Below are positions 1 to 10,933 of a stretch of DNA of 64,000 nucleotides, piece after piece. This stretch comes from Incurvaria masculella. Taxonomy: Eukaryota; Arthropoda; Insecta; Lepidoptera; Incurvariidae. The notes beneath the pieces are model-generated. The model saw only the letters and a program-made list of their open reading frames with translations, was not told the origin of the DNA and made no database searches. A program made the position numbers and the translations under genes. Each line of letters begins with the position of its first letter. Within the stretch, counting starts at the first letter, position 1. The DNA is taken from NCBI GenBank assembly GCA_946894095.1, contig OX335651.1, positions 17,754,501 to 17,818,500 of the forward strand. Reading direction: 5' to 3'.

Positions 1-430
1 ATATGTCTTGTTGGGATAGGTCTTGTTGGGATATGTTTAGTTTGGATAGGACTGCTTGAGGCCCAATAACCTGAGAATTGGGAGCCTGCTTTATTTCATC
101 ATGTTCACAATCTGACGAGATAAAAGATGATTGTGATGAATCAATCTTAACTTTGAGTTGAGAGTTTTGTTTGTTACTTTTGTTTTTTCTTTGATGTTCT
201 TTTATTTTTCGTTTCCTTTTACCAATTATGGCGGAAAAGTCCATGCCTTCATTATCAGACAATCTATCGAATGAATTGTGAATTTCAATGGTATGGCTGG
301 CCTCTGGTGGGGTTAGGAATGCATCATTAAGGTTGTCGCTCTTATCGCTAGATGCATCTTGAGCGAGAATGAACCCCGGCGGCATATGATGGCGGCCGCC
401 GGGGTCGTCCGGGTCGGGTGGTTCATTCAT
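1..430 (-). CDS. Non-LTR retrotransposon ORF1 (gag-like), N-terminal part, runs off left edge
   Basis: On the minus strand an ATG at 428-430 opens a frame that stays open to base 1, giving about 143 residues. The product starts MNEPPDPDDPGG and continues through a Ser/Asn/Asp-rich stretch (DASSDKSDNLNDAF) into a basic nuclear-localisation-like segment (IIGKRKRKIKEHQRKNKSNK). It ends in a small tandem Ser-Gln-Gln-Asp motif that shows in the DNA as repeated TCTTGTTGGGATA. This composition is typical of the ORF1/gag protein of Jockey- or CR1-like LINEs, which binds the element RNA. The zinc-knuckle region would lie beyond the window. Bases 431-740 upstream may be the element's 5' UTR. Family assignment is inferred from composition and start sequence, not from an alignment. 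Confidence 0.6.
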   Translation of the reverse strand, partial: MNEPPDPDDPGGRHHMPPGFILAQDASSDKSDNLNDAFLTPPEASHTIEIHNSFDRLSDNEGMDFSAIIGKRKRKIKEHQRKNKSNKQNSQLKVKIDSSQSSFISSDCEHDEIKQAPNSQVIGPQAVLSKLNISQQDLSQQDI

Positions 431-1710
431 CACAACATCACCCTACTTACGCGATACGAAAATCCAATAAACACAAATAGGCAGAGCAAGCCGGGAAACA
501 CGACACAATGGCTTTACGGAACCACACAATCACTGATATTATTCTTTGCGATTTGCAAAAAAATATGCACGCGACCTCATCGACAGTCTTTTGTCTTCCA
601 GGATGGCCGTTAATAATTGTGAGAAATTCTCGTATTCCCTCAATGAGTACAAGTTCGCATGAACAAGAAGTGTTGGCGCTGCTCACAGTTGTGGATTTAG
701 TGCTAGAAATACCGTACCAAATACAGCGCTGTGTCAATTAATATTATGAAAAAAGTTAAGGAAAATAAATATGTATTTCTTGTGGGTATTATTTTTTTCT
801 TACTCGGAAAGTGATTTTGATGATCTTTGGTCGCCGTTAGGACGAAAACTAAAGGGCGAAGTTTTATAACTCCCCCGACTTCCAAGGTCCAAGGGCTAAC
901 ACCGAAATATCTCTACTTCCGACGCACATGGTGTGTCAAAACAGGACTGTATGCCCAAGTCTGATTCAGTTTGAGTTTTACTTTCGCTAAACTTTTTCAG
1001 ATGAAGCGGTCGTGGAACCGGAGACTAAACTACTATACCAAAGTTATTTCGGCCGAATTACTTTTTCAACCCGCCCACAGAATCATAGACAGCGTTGCCG
1101 ATCGCTCCCCGATTCCCCGAACTGCGGGGAATTTGAGGTTTTGTAAGGAAAAGTTTGTGGAATGTAATCGTCGGGGAATTTGCGGTGAATGGGCCAATTC
1201 GCGTGGAATTAAGTTATATTGTTGATAATTCCAAAAACGTCCTAAAACATTTACACTGCAACTTTCGATTTCTTCATTGACTGCGCATGACCTTTATATT
1301 TGCTCATTCGAAAAATATTACGAATATTGAAGCTATTTCATCCTCTCCTGAAAGTTGGAAAGTTGTTTGGACGTCCGTCGGCTGCACGACCTGTTTTATT
1401 TGCTTATTCGAAATGTTTATGTTTCCTATTCCGGATATTTACGGATTTCGAAGCATCCTAAGAACGTTTTTAGGGAAATTGAGGAGTTGTAATCGGCAAC
1501 GCTGATCATAGACAATATCCATAACCGTCACTGTCAGTCAAGTGTCAATGAAAATCAATAATCATTGCTGTCCTCATTCTCAATTTTCCGTCACGAAAAA
1601 AAACGCCATCAAAACAACCCGGCAAAGGCGACCTGTGCCGCCTAAAGTCACTTCCAAGAAGCGAGAAGCGTGTGAATGATCGCTCCCGCGCACAGAGATT
1701 GCATCACGGC
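431..1710. other. Upstream region of PSMD5; no gene recognised
   Basis: No open frame here looks coding. Bases 431-740 probably belong to the 5' UTR of the retrotransposon to the left. Bases 1500-1710 should hold the PSMD5 promoter and 5' UTR. An initiator-like TCAGTC lies near 1530, and GC content rises from about 1620. An upstream ATG at 1676-1678 opens a short frame that overlaps the PSMD5 start codon in another frame. No TATA box is obvious. Confidence 0.4.
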
Positions 1711-4700
1711 ATGGATCCTCACAACCACTCGAACGGGGACTCGGAGCAGACCGCGTCGCCGCTGACCCGGCGGCCGGTGCAGCATCCCGGCGCGCTGCTA
1801 GAGCTAAGGGAGGCGCTGCAGGAGTCGTCGATGTCGGAGGAGACGGTTCAGCGAGTGCGCGCGCTCTCGCCGCTTGCTCTCATCAAGAGCGTCGCATTCG
1901 TGGAGCCGTGAGTCGCCCATAGCATCTTTTTGAGCACTATCATAGGTAGCTATGTCGATGATGCACTGAAGATGTATCGATCATCGATTAGTTTAAAATC
2001 GCTTTGCGAAACTACCTTAGAATAGCACCACACTGCAATAAGGTTGACATTTCGTGAGATAGGTACATTGCATATTGTATATATTTTCAGGTTCGTTTCC
2101 CCCATGCTAAGCAAGTATTTTCCGATCGATGGAAGTTTCCAATGCAACTGGTTTTTTGTTTTTGTGTTGTGAATTCTTGAGGGATCTTCAAATCATGTCT
2201 ATAAATCCAGTAAAGTGACACAACATAGCTTCTAAAAATATATGTTTTCTTTCTAATCAAGTACGTATTTAGTACATACAAATTTATAAACTAAATAAAA
2301 TGACATGTCACATCAATGAAAGAGAGAAGCTCTAAGAAGAGTGACACTAAAAGAATCGTAAACACAATGTTATTAGGAAGTTTTACCACCGGGGTGACTG
2401 TAGAAAAAAACTGGCCAAGTGTGAGTCGAACTCGCACACGAAGGGTTCCGTACCATCGTACAAGATTTATCACAAAAAAATCACGTTTTTTGTATTGACC
2501 CCCTTTGATATTTTTTTTTATTTTACACATTTGTTTTTATAGCGGCAAAATAAATATGCACTCTGTAATAATTTCAGCTGCCTACCTATTACGGTTCATG
2601 AGATACAGCCCTTTGACAGACGGACGGACGGACGGCGGAAGCTTAGCAATAGGGTTCCGTTTTCACCCCTTGGGTACGTAACCCTAAAAACACGTTTTTC
2701 GTATGGAGGCCGCCCCCTTTAATTGTTCTATTTTTATAATTTACCTAATTGTTGTTACAGCGGAAAAATAAATACACACTCTGAAAAATTCAGCTGCCTA
2801 ACTATTATGGTTCATGAGATACAGCCCTGTGACGGACGGACGGACGGACGGACAGCGGAGGCTTAGTAATAAGGTTCCGTTGGCACGCTTTGGGTACAGA
2901 ACCCTAAAAATCAAAGTTATGAGTTATGCAGCAAATGCGGAAGATGTTTCAGTCACCATGTTCAAGTCTAGCTTTGCACTCTCCTTATAAAGTAGTCCTT
3001 TTTACAGCTCTCGTACTATTTAAATTGTGTGCATCCTTTAAAATCTTTTTCTAGATTAATATTATGTTCATAATGCCAGCATTAAAGAAAATTGTAGTCT
3101 GATGCTCTCTAGTCTCTGCAATTTCCTGGACTAAGATTTGGCGTAATGCTTTTTAGCCAGTGTATGATATATTGGGTAATATATGTTGAAATGCAAAATC
3201 CTTAATTTTGTTGCAGCCACGATGCTTACACGGCCCGACAGATATTCTCCCAGTTCTTGGAGAAGGCCCCGGAGGACCTACGTGCTGAGATCCACGAAGC
3301 CCTATTCCTCGCACTCCGAGACCCCGAATCCGACGTGCGTCGCGTCGCTATTGAGGAGGTTTGTATATTATCTTACACTGGTATAAGTTGGGTATGGTGA
3401 ATATGAAATGTAACTTTTGTTAGCTTCTGCCAAGCTTAGTAAGACATGATAGACAATAAGGCATGAATCAACTGACCTCAGCTTAATCGACTGACTTCAG
3501 GGTGGTAATCATCGTTAATTGCCAAATTTAGATTTTTTTTAATATCCGAATTTCAGTATTTCTGCTACAATCCAAACCTTTCGTCATTTTAAACACTGGG
3601 CTTAAGATATTTTGCAACGTTACAGTTACGGTGTTTAACATTCGTTATTTAACTGATTAACAATGATTCTCTTAGATCTACAAGATCATCCAAGCGAACC
3701 CCAACGCACTGCCGATAGAGTCGTACCTGGAGGGCTACATCAGCATCGCGGAGCTTGTGGGCGATGGGGACCTCTCCACCTTTAACAAGGCCATCAACAT
3801 CACCTCCCAGCAGGACATAGACAAGCACCCGCGCCTGCTCACCGGCCTCGCGCGGCCCTTCGGCGCCCCTTCGCCCTCCGGCAAGATCAACGCTTTTGAG
3901 GTTAGTTTTTAGGGTTCCGTACCCAAAGGGTGCCAACGGAACCCTATTACTAAGCCTCCGCACTCACTCCAAGAATGCCTTCAAAAAAACTCTTTCTATA
4001 ACGCAAGGGAAGTTATTTAAAGGCTGTCTGTAGCCTTTACATGATTTGGGTAGCAAAATTCTGTTGATGCAGGTACAAGTAGAATTCAGGCTCAATCAGT
4101 ATCATCCCATAGGTGAATCTCTGCATGAAATAAGAGTTCTGGATAAGAAAAGCATCGTAGCCAACACAGGCTAGCTAAACGCAACTTAAATCTGCAGTGA
4201 TTACGTTAGATTGACAGCCTTCCGATTTGATCCATTAGATCCGATCAATGCCTTCATGTTTTTAAAAAAATTGGCTAAAAAATGTACCCGAGGAATCGTT
4301 ATTCTGACCAGTATAACATACAGTCTCTATGTCTTTTCAGGTAGTGGTAAACCTTTCGTGTCGAGGGGAAAGCTATTTCCAGCAGTGCAGCAACGCTGGC
4401 TATATAGAGTCGCTTGTCTCGGAAGTGATCGATTGCCCCGACTTCCTGTTTGAGCTGAACATCCTTGAACTGGTGAAGAAGCTAGCGCTCACTCCGTACG
4501 GCCTGGACTACATTGTCAACCGGCGTCTTCTGGAGAAGTTGTCGGACCGGATACAGCTGCAGAACAAGCATCCAATGCGCACTGTGATCTTGCCAGGTGA
4601 TTAAGCATTATTTTTAAATTAAAGTGTATGGAAAACAGGCATAATTTTTCATTGCCGCTTTGGCTTAATTCAAGCCAAAGTTTTAACTATTATTTACTTA

Positions 4701-7700
4701 CACCTTATTTTATTATTACACCTGAGTATTATTTTACTTACACCTTAATATACTTACAACTTTAATTATTATTATTGTTTCATTTTATTTTATTTGTTAG
4801 TATATCTGATAAGTGTCTTGATCCATGTCACATTTATCGCCATAACCTTTAAATTAAAATTAGTTTTTATGAGGTTAAGGTGGCCCAACCCGCTCAACTC
4901 CCTATACAAAAGGGGAAAGAAGATCACGCCCATATTTCTTGTCAGAGATCCCAAATTTTGCTCAAAATAGCTTTATTAAATTGAACTAGATGTCTGATGA
5001 CCGTTGGCATCGTAAAATTGTGTTTGGTTTCTAAGTTCTAAGGTCCGAAAGTTCGATTTTTTCGCACGTTTTATACAATAACTTTGGAGGTGGATTACGC
5101 AATGATAAAGTAAGAACATCTTAAAAAGATTAGTCATCAGACATAGCTTTTTTAATCAAGATCTATCGTTATTGTTAGATTTTTGACTACAGCGGTCGTG
5201 GTTTACTTTTAGCTATAAGTCGTTTTGTTATTAAAATGTTCGTAAATCTTACCAAATCATACACTATGCACATTGTCTATTTTGTGGACATATTGCATCT
5301 TCCTCATAAAGGAGCCTGTCTTTTTCTTTGAAACAGAGAAGGTCCCAGAGCGCAACAGCACGGTTTTGTACCGTGCCCGCGAATGAGTTAGTCCCGCCGG
5401 GCCGGGCCACCTTAGTGGTGTGTTTTTAAAAGGGATTTGTCATTTATGATTCGGATTCCACGTAAAATTGTAGTTCCTTACTTGCTAGGTTTGAGGGTTA
5501 AACACAATCTGGTTTCATCTTGAAGGTACAACAGTCGAAATAGCAATAAAAAAAGTCCATGTTTGCCATCCTGTTTAATGAATTTGTGTAATACACATAA
5601 AGTCCTATGCATATAGTTCCTATGCGTGATACATCTGACTTGACGATACTACAACCTTTTTTTTTTTTTTTTTTGTGTCTTGTCTCTCTGCAATCAGCTT
5701 GAATTTGGAGCCTTTATCAGAGGTGTGGGTATGTGGATATGACTTGAAAAGCTGCCGTCCAGTGATGACAAGCTTTATACTTCTTTGTATATATATATAA
5801 TATGACTGCACTTATTATTGTTATTTTATAATTCGGCCTCAATTCTTGGTCGCTTCAGCCGTGTTACATCGTTTTTAGTGTCCAGTAGTCCCACAGCTAG
5901 CGGATTTGTGTGATTTTGTAGTCGTGATTTGTAGGATTTTGAGTGCTTCTGTATTTCCTCCTTGATGGTGGTTACTTTTAGGTATTCGTGGATCTCCTCG
6001 TTTTTGGTGAACCATGGGGCATTGCTGATACTGCGAAGGACCTTGTTTTGGAAGCGTTGTAATATTTCGATGTTCGATGTGCTAGCTGAACCCCACAGTT
6101 CCAATGCATAGGTCCAAACTGGCTTGAGGATGATGTTATAAACAAGGAGTTTATTTGTCAGTGACAGCCTGGATCTTTTTCCCATTAGCCAATACAGGCT
6201 GTTAAAGCGTAGGTTGAGCTGATTTCTTTTGGCCTTAATGTGGTTCTTCCAGTGGAGTCGTCTGTCCAAGTGGCAACCTAGGTATTTGACACACGTCTTG
6301 TGGGGTAGGATCTCACCCCTCAGCTGAACCGGTGGGCAATCACCCTGCCGCAACGCGAATGTGATGTGCACTGATTTTGATGGACTTGCCTGTATACGCC
6401 ACAGATCCAGCCAAGAGTCGACTTTGCGTAGATGCCATTGCAGTATCTCAGATGCACGGGCAGGATTTGTCGAGCAAGCAATAATTGCAGCATCATCTGC
6501 ATAGGTGGCGCTGAGAATGTTGTCGGACTCGGGTATGTCAGCCGTAAATATAAGATATAGTACAGGGCCGAGAACTGACCCCTGTGGAACTCCAGCTCGA
6601 CACTCGCGGAAGCACGAATATTCGGTTCCTACCTTTGTTTGGAACAATCGGCCCTCTAAATAAGATGCGGTGATCATATGTATAGTGTGGGGTAGGAGTT
6701 TCTTAATCTTGTACAGGAGACCCTTGTGCCAAACTCGGTCAAACGCTTGTTGTACATCCAAGAAGGCGGCAGAGCAATATTCTTTCTTTTCGAAGGATTG
6801 CTACACATACTACAACCTAACCCTGTAATTTTTGCACACTCCGCAGGCTACCTCAAGTTTTTTGGCGCGATCGCACATGTGGATCCGAAGGGCGCGTTCT
6901 TCAACTACCCGCCGGTGTGGGAGCACCTGGTGGAGTTCATATACGAAGGCCAACGCGCACTGCTCTCCGTGTCCCTGGACACGCTCGGCCGTCTCGGTTC
7001 CACAATTGAGGGCAAGCTGTGCCTCGCTGAGCAAGGTTCTTAATTTTTTTTAACTATCACATAAGTAGCATCTATTTCTAATCCATTTGCACTGAGGGTG
7101 TCTGCGTCTTGTTCTTTGTTCCTTGTCTTAAACCGTTCTACCAAAAAAATTATTGGCAGTAGCAATTAGATCTAAGACAGGTATAAATCAATATCTAGAA
7201 ATCAGTGAAATTTTATGGGTTTTTCTTACTGAGTTAATCGAAACCGCAGATCTATCAGTTAGTTATGTAATCAAACAACCACCCATCCAGAACCTGACCT
7301 GGCCCTGGGTTCAATGAATGCATGCCGGGCCGCAACCGACCGTGATTCTTGCCATTATATTTAATATAATATGGATTATATTTCCGTGCAATAATATCTA
7401 TTCATTCCTTGTGATTATTCAAACAGAACACCACTAGCATTGTCTTTAATTTTACAAATATATTACGTGTATGACATAAACTTATTGACATACTCAATAA
7501 CACGGTTACAGTGCCAAAGAGTAATAAATACAAATACAAATATTGATGTATATGACAAATAAAGGGAAGGTTCTGGCATGGCACCTAATTCCTTTGGGAA
7601 TGTGGCTTATCGGGCTTATATCATAACGGTAGCTGTGTGGTTTCAGCCATCCATGTCAGGTTGCATTAAAAAAATATATGATCTGTGCTACCAGCTACAG

Positions 7701-10396
7701 ACTGTGAGTTCATGCCACCTAGTTCCCCTGAGGTGTGCTGGGCTAATATCGTGACACTGGGTGTGGTATTAGCCATTCATGTCCAGTCACAAAAAAAAAC
7801 GTGTTATAACATGAAACTGGCTTCGGGCTGAACTTAAAACCCTTTAAACTTCCCTTCCAGGCGCGAAATACACATCACTGGTTGTAAAAGTGGGCGACTA
7901 CATCCGCGACTCGTACGTGGACATCAAGACGCGTGCTCTGTACTGCGTGGCCGACCTCATCGGCTTCGAGAAAGACCCCAAGGTGGAGCCGGGCGCCGTC
8001 AACCAGCGCGTCACCCTCATGACCCGGGAGTGGTTCCGGAGCATCGCCGACCATCCCATGGATATGCTGTACGGCGTCTGCAAGAATCCGTTCCTCGATA
8101 TAAAGCTCGCCGGATTCGAACTGCTGGACGCGGTCTCCCAGCACGCGTGGGGTCAGGAGATGGTCGCTGCTACGCCGGGTTTGTTTTTAATTCATCAAAA
8201 GCATGGTTTTAGCACATCATATCACATTGCCGAAGTCACTGGGTACCATGCCAGGATCCTTTCATTGTTTGAGCATTCGTTCCGAAGATTATCGCTGCTC
8301 TGCCGTGTTCGTTTTTGCTTGTGTTTATTTGAGCATTTATTCCTTAACAGTTCCTTTTTTATTTTTATTATTTCTTGACTTTTAGTTAGATTTTTCTGTT
8401 TGTTGTTCCATATTTAGGAATTGGAAATTAAATCAACCAAAAACCTATTACTATAAAATATTACTTAATGTTTCAAACAGATAGAGTTACTAGGACCAGT
8501 ATTTGGAACTGTAATTTGCTATTACTATTATTATGACTCCGGTATTTCTTGCTTTTCTGTACTTCTAGCTAGAAATACTTGAGTAATAGCGATGGTACAT
8601 ATACCTGTAATGTTAATTTTTCAAGTGAGGTAACTGGTTCCACTGCCTCGCAGCATGCACTGTGAAGTAGTCTGAATATGTGGATGATGTGTGCGAGGGA
8701 ATGGCCAGTACCGAGGAACCGGTCGATCTTAGTGGGAGACCATGTGAGCAAAGATATGCATCAGTTTATTAAAAATGAACACTTTCCTTTAGTTTTCCCG
8801 TATAACATTACTTCACAGGACTTGTTCATTATAAGTGACACTATTGACTGGTGCAATAATACAGGTGCTTTATTTTTCTCTAAATCAACGAGTTCAATTC
8901 CTGGGTAGGAAAAAGATTTTTGCATAAATGTAATAATGCAGTTATTACAGTTTTTTAAAAACCAAAATCGGCCGCATGTTTCCTTTGAGTGTTTTTCGCT
9001 ATTTCTTATAGTTTAGAAAAATTCACCTGTATACTATAGTACAAACTTCATTAGTAAGGCGGATTGTCACTATGTTTCTATAAGGCACTTTTATATCTTA
9101 AGGTGGCCCTTCCCGGCGGTACTAACGCATTCGCGGGCACAGTACAAAACCGTGCTTTTGCGCTCTGGGTCTTTCTCTGTTTCAAAGAAAACGATAGACT
9201 CTGTGATGAGGAGGATGCAGCATGTTCACAAAGCAGACAATGCGCAAAGTGTTTGATTTGGTCAGATTTACGAAAATTTTACAAATGTTTCAAAACGACC
9301 TATAGTTAAAAGTAAATCAGGACCGCTGTGGTCAAAAGTCAAACAAAAACCAAATTGATTATAATTCTTCATGAAATTAGCTAGGGCTGATGACTAATCT
9401 TTTTAAGATGTTTTTATTATATTGTTGAGTAATCCACCTCCAAAGTGATTGTATAAAACGTGCAAAACATTAGAACTTTCAGACATTATAATTTTAAATC
9501 CAAACAATATTTTACAATTTCAATGGTCATCAGTCATCTAGTTTGATCAAATAAAGCCGTTTTGATTATAATTATGGATCTCTGACAAGAAATATAAACC
9601 TTAAGGTGGGCCTTCCCGCCTAATTCCCGATACAAACTTGAAAAGAAGATCATGCGAATATTTCTTGTCAGAGATCCAAAATTATATTCAAAACTTCTTT
9701 ATTTGATCGAACTAGATGTCTTGATGACCATTGGCATTGTAAAATAGTATTTGGTTTCTAAGTTATAAGGTCCGTAAGTTTGAATTACCCATTTTATTAA
9801 CCGTTTAACTTTGAACGATGATTACTCAACGATAAAGTAAAAACATCTTAAAAAGGTTAGTCATCAAACCTAGCCAGTTTCATGAAGATTCATAATCAAT
9901 TTGGTTTTTGTCTGATTTTTTACTACAGCCGTCGTGATTTACTTTTAGCTATAAGTCGTTTTGTATTAAAAATTTTCGTAAATGTTACCAAATTAAACAC
10001 TATGCGCATTGTCCATCCTCATCCTCCTCATCCTGCCTGTCTATTTCTTTTAAACAAAGAAGGTCCCAGAGCGCAATAGTATGGTTTTTCACTGAACCCG
10101 CCAATGAGTTAGTCCCTTCGGAAAGGGCCACCTTAAGGTTACCTCGCCATGTTTGTATTTCTCCAGATGATCAATAAATGTTCAAATCTCATATTCCAGG
10201 ATTCGTCGAGTATCTCCTGGACCGCTCCGCCGAGCACACCAAGGACTCGCAGGAGGTGAAGTTCCTCATCGTCAAGCGTCTCTCGCGCTCCGCCTCCTTC
10301 GACCCGACCGTCGCACTCAAGATGGCCACCTACGTCGAACAGGGCGTCTTTTACGCGGAGACCCCGCTCCAAATGGCCATGGAGGAGGGGAATTAA
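1711..10396 (+). CDS. PSMD5: 26S proteasome non-ATPase regulatory subunit 5 (PSMD5/S5b), complete, 7 exons
   Basis: Exons are 1711-1907, 3217-3358, 3676-3900, 4341-4596, 6847-7035, 7861-8178 and 10200-10396. They join with consistent phases to 508 codons including TAA, or 507 residues; human PSMD5 is 504. Introns follow GT-AG. Diagnostic stretches agree with human PSMD5: GYLKFFGAIAHVDP (exon 5; human PGFVKFFGNLAVMD), a DTLGRLGSTIEGKL segment (exon 5; human DTVGILGSNVEGKQ) and PGFVEYLLDRSAEH (exons 6-7; human PGFVEYVVDRSVEH). The protein is an all-helical HEAT/ARM-type chaperone that binds the Rpt1-Rpt2 base subcomplex during assembly of the 19S proteasome particle in cytosol and nucleus. I chose Met 1711 because the frame upstream has only a GTG (1672) and no in-frame ATG. 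The gene hosts a LINE (intron 4) and several MITEs (introns 1, 4 and 6), none of which breaks the frame. Confidence 0.93.
2405..2692 (+). repeat. Repeat A (lepidopteran GACGG-type repeat), near full length
   Basis: The copy begins ACTGGCCAAGTGTGAGTCG, contains the GACGGACGGACGG microsatellite and ends GGTACGTAACCCTAAAAA. It lies in PSMD5 intron 1. Other copies in the window share the same head, microsatellite and tail, which defines a family of about 285 bp. The classification (SINE or MITE) is not settled by what I can see. Confidence 0.85.
2693..2910 (+). repeat. Repeat A, second copy in tandem, head missing
   Basis: Directly after the preceding copy the sequence restarts in the middle of the unit (CACGTTTTTCGTATGG) and runs again through GACGGACGG to ACCCTAAAAA. 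This gives a partial head-to-tail duplication. Confidence 0.8.
3906..3962 (-). repeat. Repeat A, 3' fragment, inverted
   Basis: TTTTTAGGGTTCCGTACCC is the reverse complement of the repeat A tail. It starts 5 bp after the GT donor of PSMD5 exon 3, so the repeat now supplies the intron sequence right behind the splice site. Confidence 0.8.
4875..5415 (-). mobile_element. MITE family B, TTAA-flanked, about 540 bp
   Basis: The ends are TTAAGGTGGCCC and GGGCCACCTTAG, an inverted pair with the right TTAA mutated by one base. The interior carries the family hallmarks CAAAACCGTGC, TTGTGGACATGTTG and TTTCTTGTCAGAGATCC, here in the orientation opposite to the copy at 30048. It has no coding capacity. 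A TTAA target points to piggyBac-type transposition, an inference from the target site only. It lies in PSMD5 intron 4. Confidence 0.85.
5657..6806 (-). mobile_element. 5'-truncated Jockey-type LINE insertion with 12-bp TSD
   Basis: The element is bounded by the direct repeat ATACTACAACCT at 5645-5656 and 6807-6818. It has a poly(A) tail (read as T's at 5657-5675) at its 3' end and a truncated reverse transcriptase ORF. This is the structure left by target-primed reverse transcription that stopped early. It sits antisense in PSMD5 intron 4. Truncation falls just upstream of the 'FLDVQQAFDRVWH' motif. Confidence 0.92.
5826..6761 (-). CDS. LINE reverse transcriptase, C-terminal part (5'-truncated ORF2)
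   Basis: The 311-residue frame contains the Jockey-clade RT motifs in order: DVQQAFDRVWHKGLL (motif A, catalytic Asp), AGVPQGSVLGPVLYLIF (motif B), ATYADDAAII (motif C, catalytic YADD), CVKYLGCHLDRRLHWKNHI (thumb side) and VWTYALELWGSAS. The Met at 6759-6761 is internal: the open frame continues upstream (EKKEYCSAAFL) to a stop next to the truncation point. The endonuclease domain is missing, so the copy cannot be autonomous. The visible part has no internal stop or frameshift, so the insertion is probably young. Confidence 0.9.
   Translation of the reverse strand: MDVQQAFDRVWHKGLLYKIKKLLPHTIHMITASYLEGRLFQTKVGTEYSCFRECRAGVPQGSVLGPVLYLIFTADIPESDNILSATYADDAAIIACSTNPARASEILQWHLRKVDSWLDLWRIQASPSKSVHITFALRQGDCPPVQLRGEILPHKTCVKYLGCHLDRRLHWKNHIKAKRNQLNLRFNSLYWLMGKRSRLSLTNKLLVYNIILKPVWTYALELWGSASTSNIEILQRFQNKVLRSISNAPWFTKNEEIHEYLKVTTIKEEIQKHSKSYKSRLQNHTNPLAVGLLDTKNDVTRLKRPRIEAEL
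7558..7672 (+). repeat. SINE C, tail fragment
   Basis: GGCATGGCACCTAATTCC through CATCCATGTCAGGTTGCATT and an A-run match the 3' end of the SINE C family (full copies at 31565, 35141 and 44926). PSMD5 intron 5. Confidence 0.75.
7700..7799 (+). repeat. SINE C, tail fragment
   Basis: ATGCCACCTAGTTCCCC through GTATTAGCCATTCATGTCC and a nine-A tail. This is a second, separate SINE C tail about 30 bp after the first, near the exon 6 acceptor of PSMD5. Confidence 0.75.
9098..9600 (+). mobile_element. MITE family B, right end lost
   Basis: The left end TTAAGGTGGCCC is intact and followed by GCGGGCACAGTACAAAACCG. The copy stops at TCTCTGACAAGAAATATAAACC, where a second family B copy begins in the opposite orientation. 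PSMD5 intron 6. Confidence 0.8.
9601..10136 (-). mobile_element. MITE family B, complete, TTAA at both ends
   Basis: TTAAGGTGGGCC at the left and GGGCCACCTTAA at the right enclose about 530 bp of family B interior in reverse orientation. It replaces the missing end of the copy at 9098 and ends 63 bp before the last PSMD5 exon. Confidence 0.85.
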
Positions 10397-10645
10397 ATGT
10401 TCAATTTGTTTTATATTTGTGTTAGGTTAGGTTAGGTTTGTTTTGTATTTGTGTTAGATATTTGTAAATTATTTTTTAAGGGCGTGATAAGAGCCAATTG
10501 CGTTCAAAATGATAAGGACGTAAAAAAACCACCTTTAATAATTTTTACGTCGAATTTCAATAATCCAAAAAGTAAATATGTAGATTGAAGGTCTAGCTAT
10601 AATTTAAAGACAAAACTCTAAGTCGCTGGTGCGTTGTGTTCTCAA

Positions 10646-10933
10646 AGAAACCGGCCAAGTGCGAATCGGACTCGCACACGAAGGGTTCCATACCATCGTA
10701 ACAGAATGAATACAAAAAAATCAGGTGTTTTCTATGGGGGCCCGCTTTCATTTTAATTATTTTTAATCTTGCCTATTTGTTGGTATAGCGGCAAAATAAA
10801 TACACACTCTGTGAAAATTTCAGCTGTCCATCTGTTACGGTTACTGAGATACAGCCCTGTGACAGACGGACGGTCTGACATCGGAGGCTTAGTAATAGGG
10901 TTCCGTTGGCACCCTTTGGGTATGGAAACCTTA
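10646..10933 (+). repeat. Repeat A, near full length
   Basis: AACCGGCCAAGTGCGAATCGG at the head; CAGACGGACGG, AATAGGGTTCCGTTGGC and CCCTTTGGGTATGG at the tail. It lies 250 bp after the PSMD5 stop, so it may be transcribed as part of the 3' UTR. Confidence 0.85.

Noticed and set aside
1672..1674. GTG as PSMD5 start
   Set aside because: Non-ATG start is unlikely in an animal nuclear gene; the next in-frame ATG at 1711 gives a normal-length protein.
10420..10440. (TTAGG)n, insect telomere motif, also near 43603 and 53427
   Set aside because: Only two to four units; too short to claim an interstitial telomere tract.
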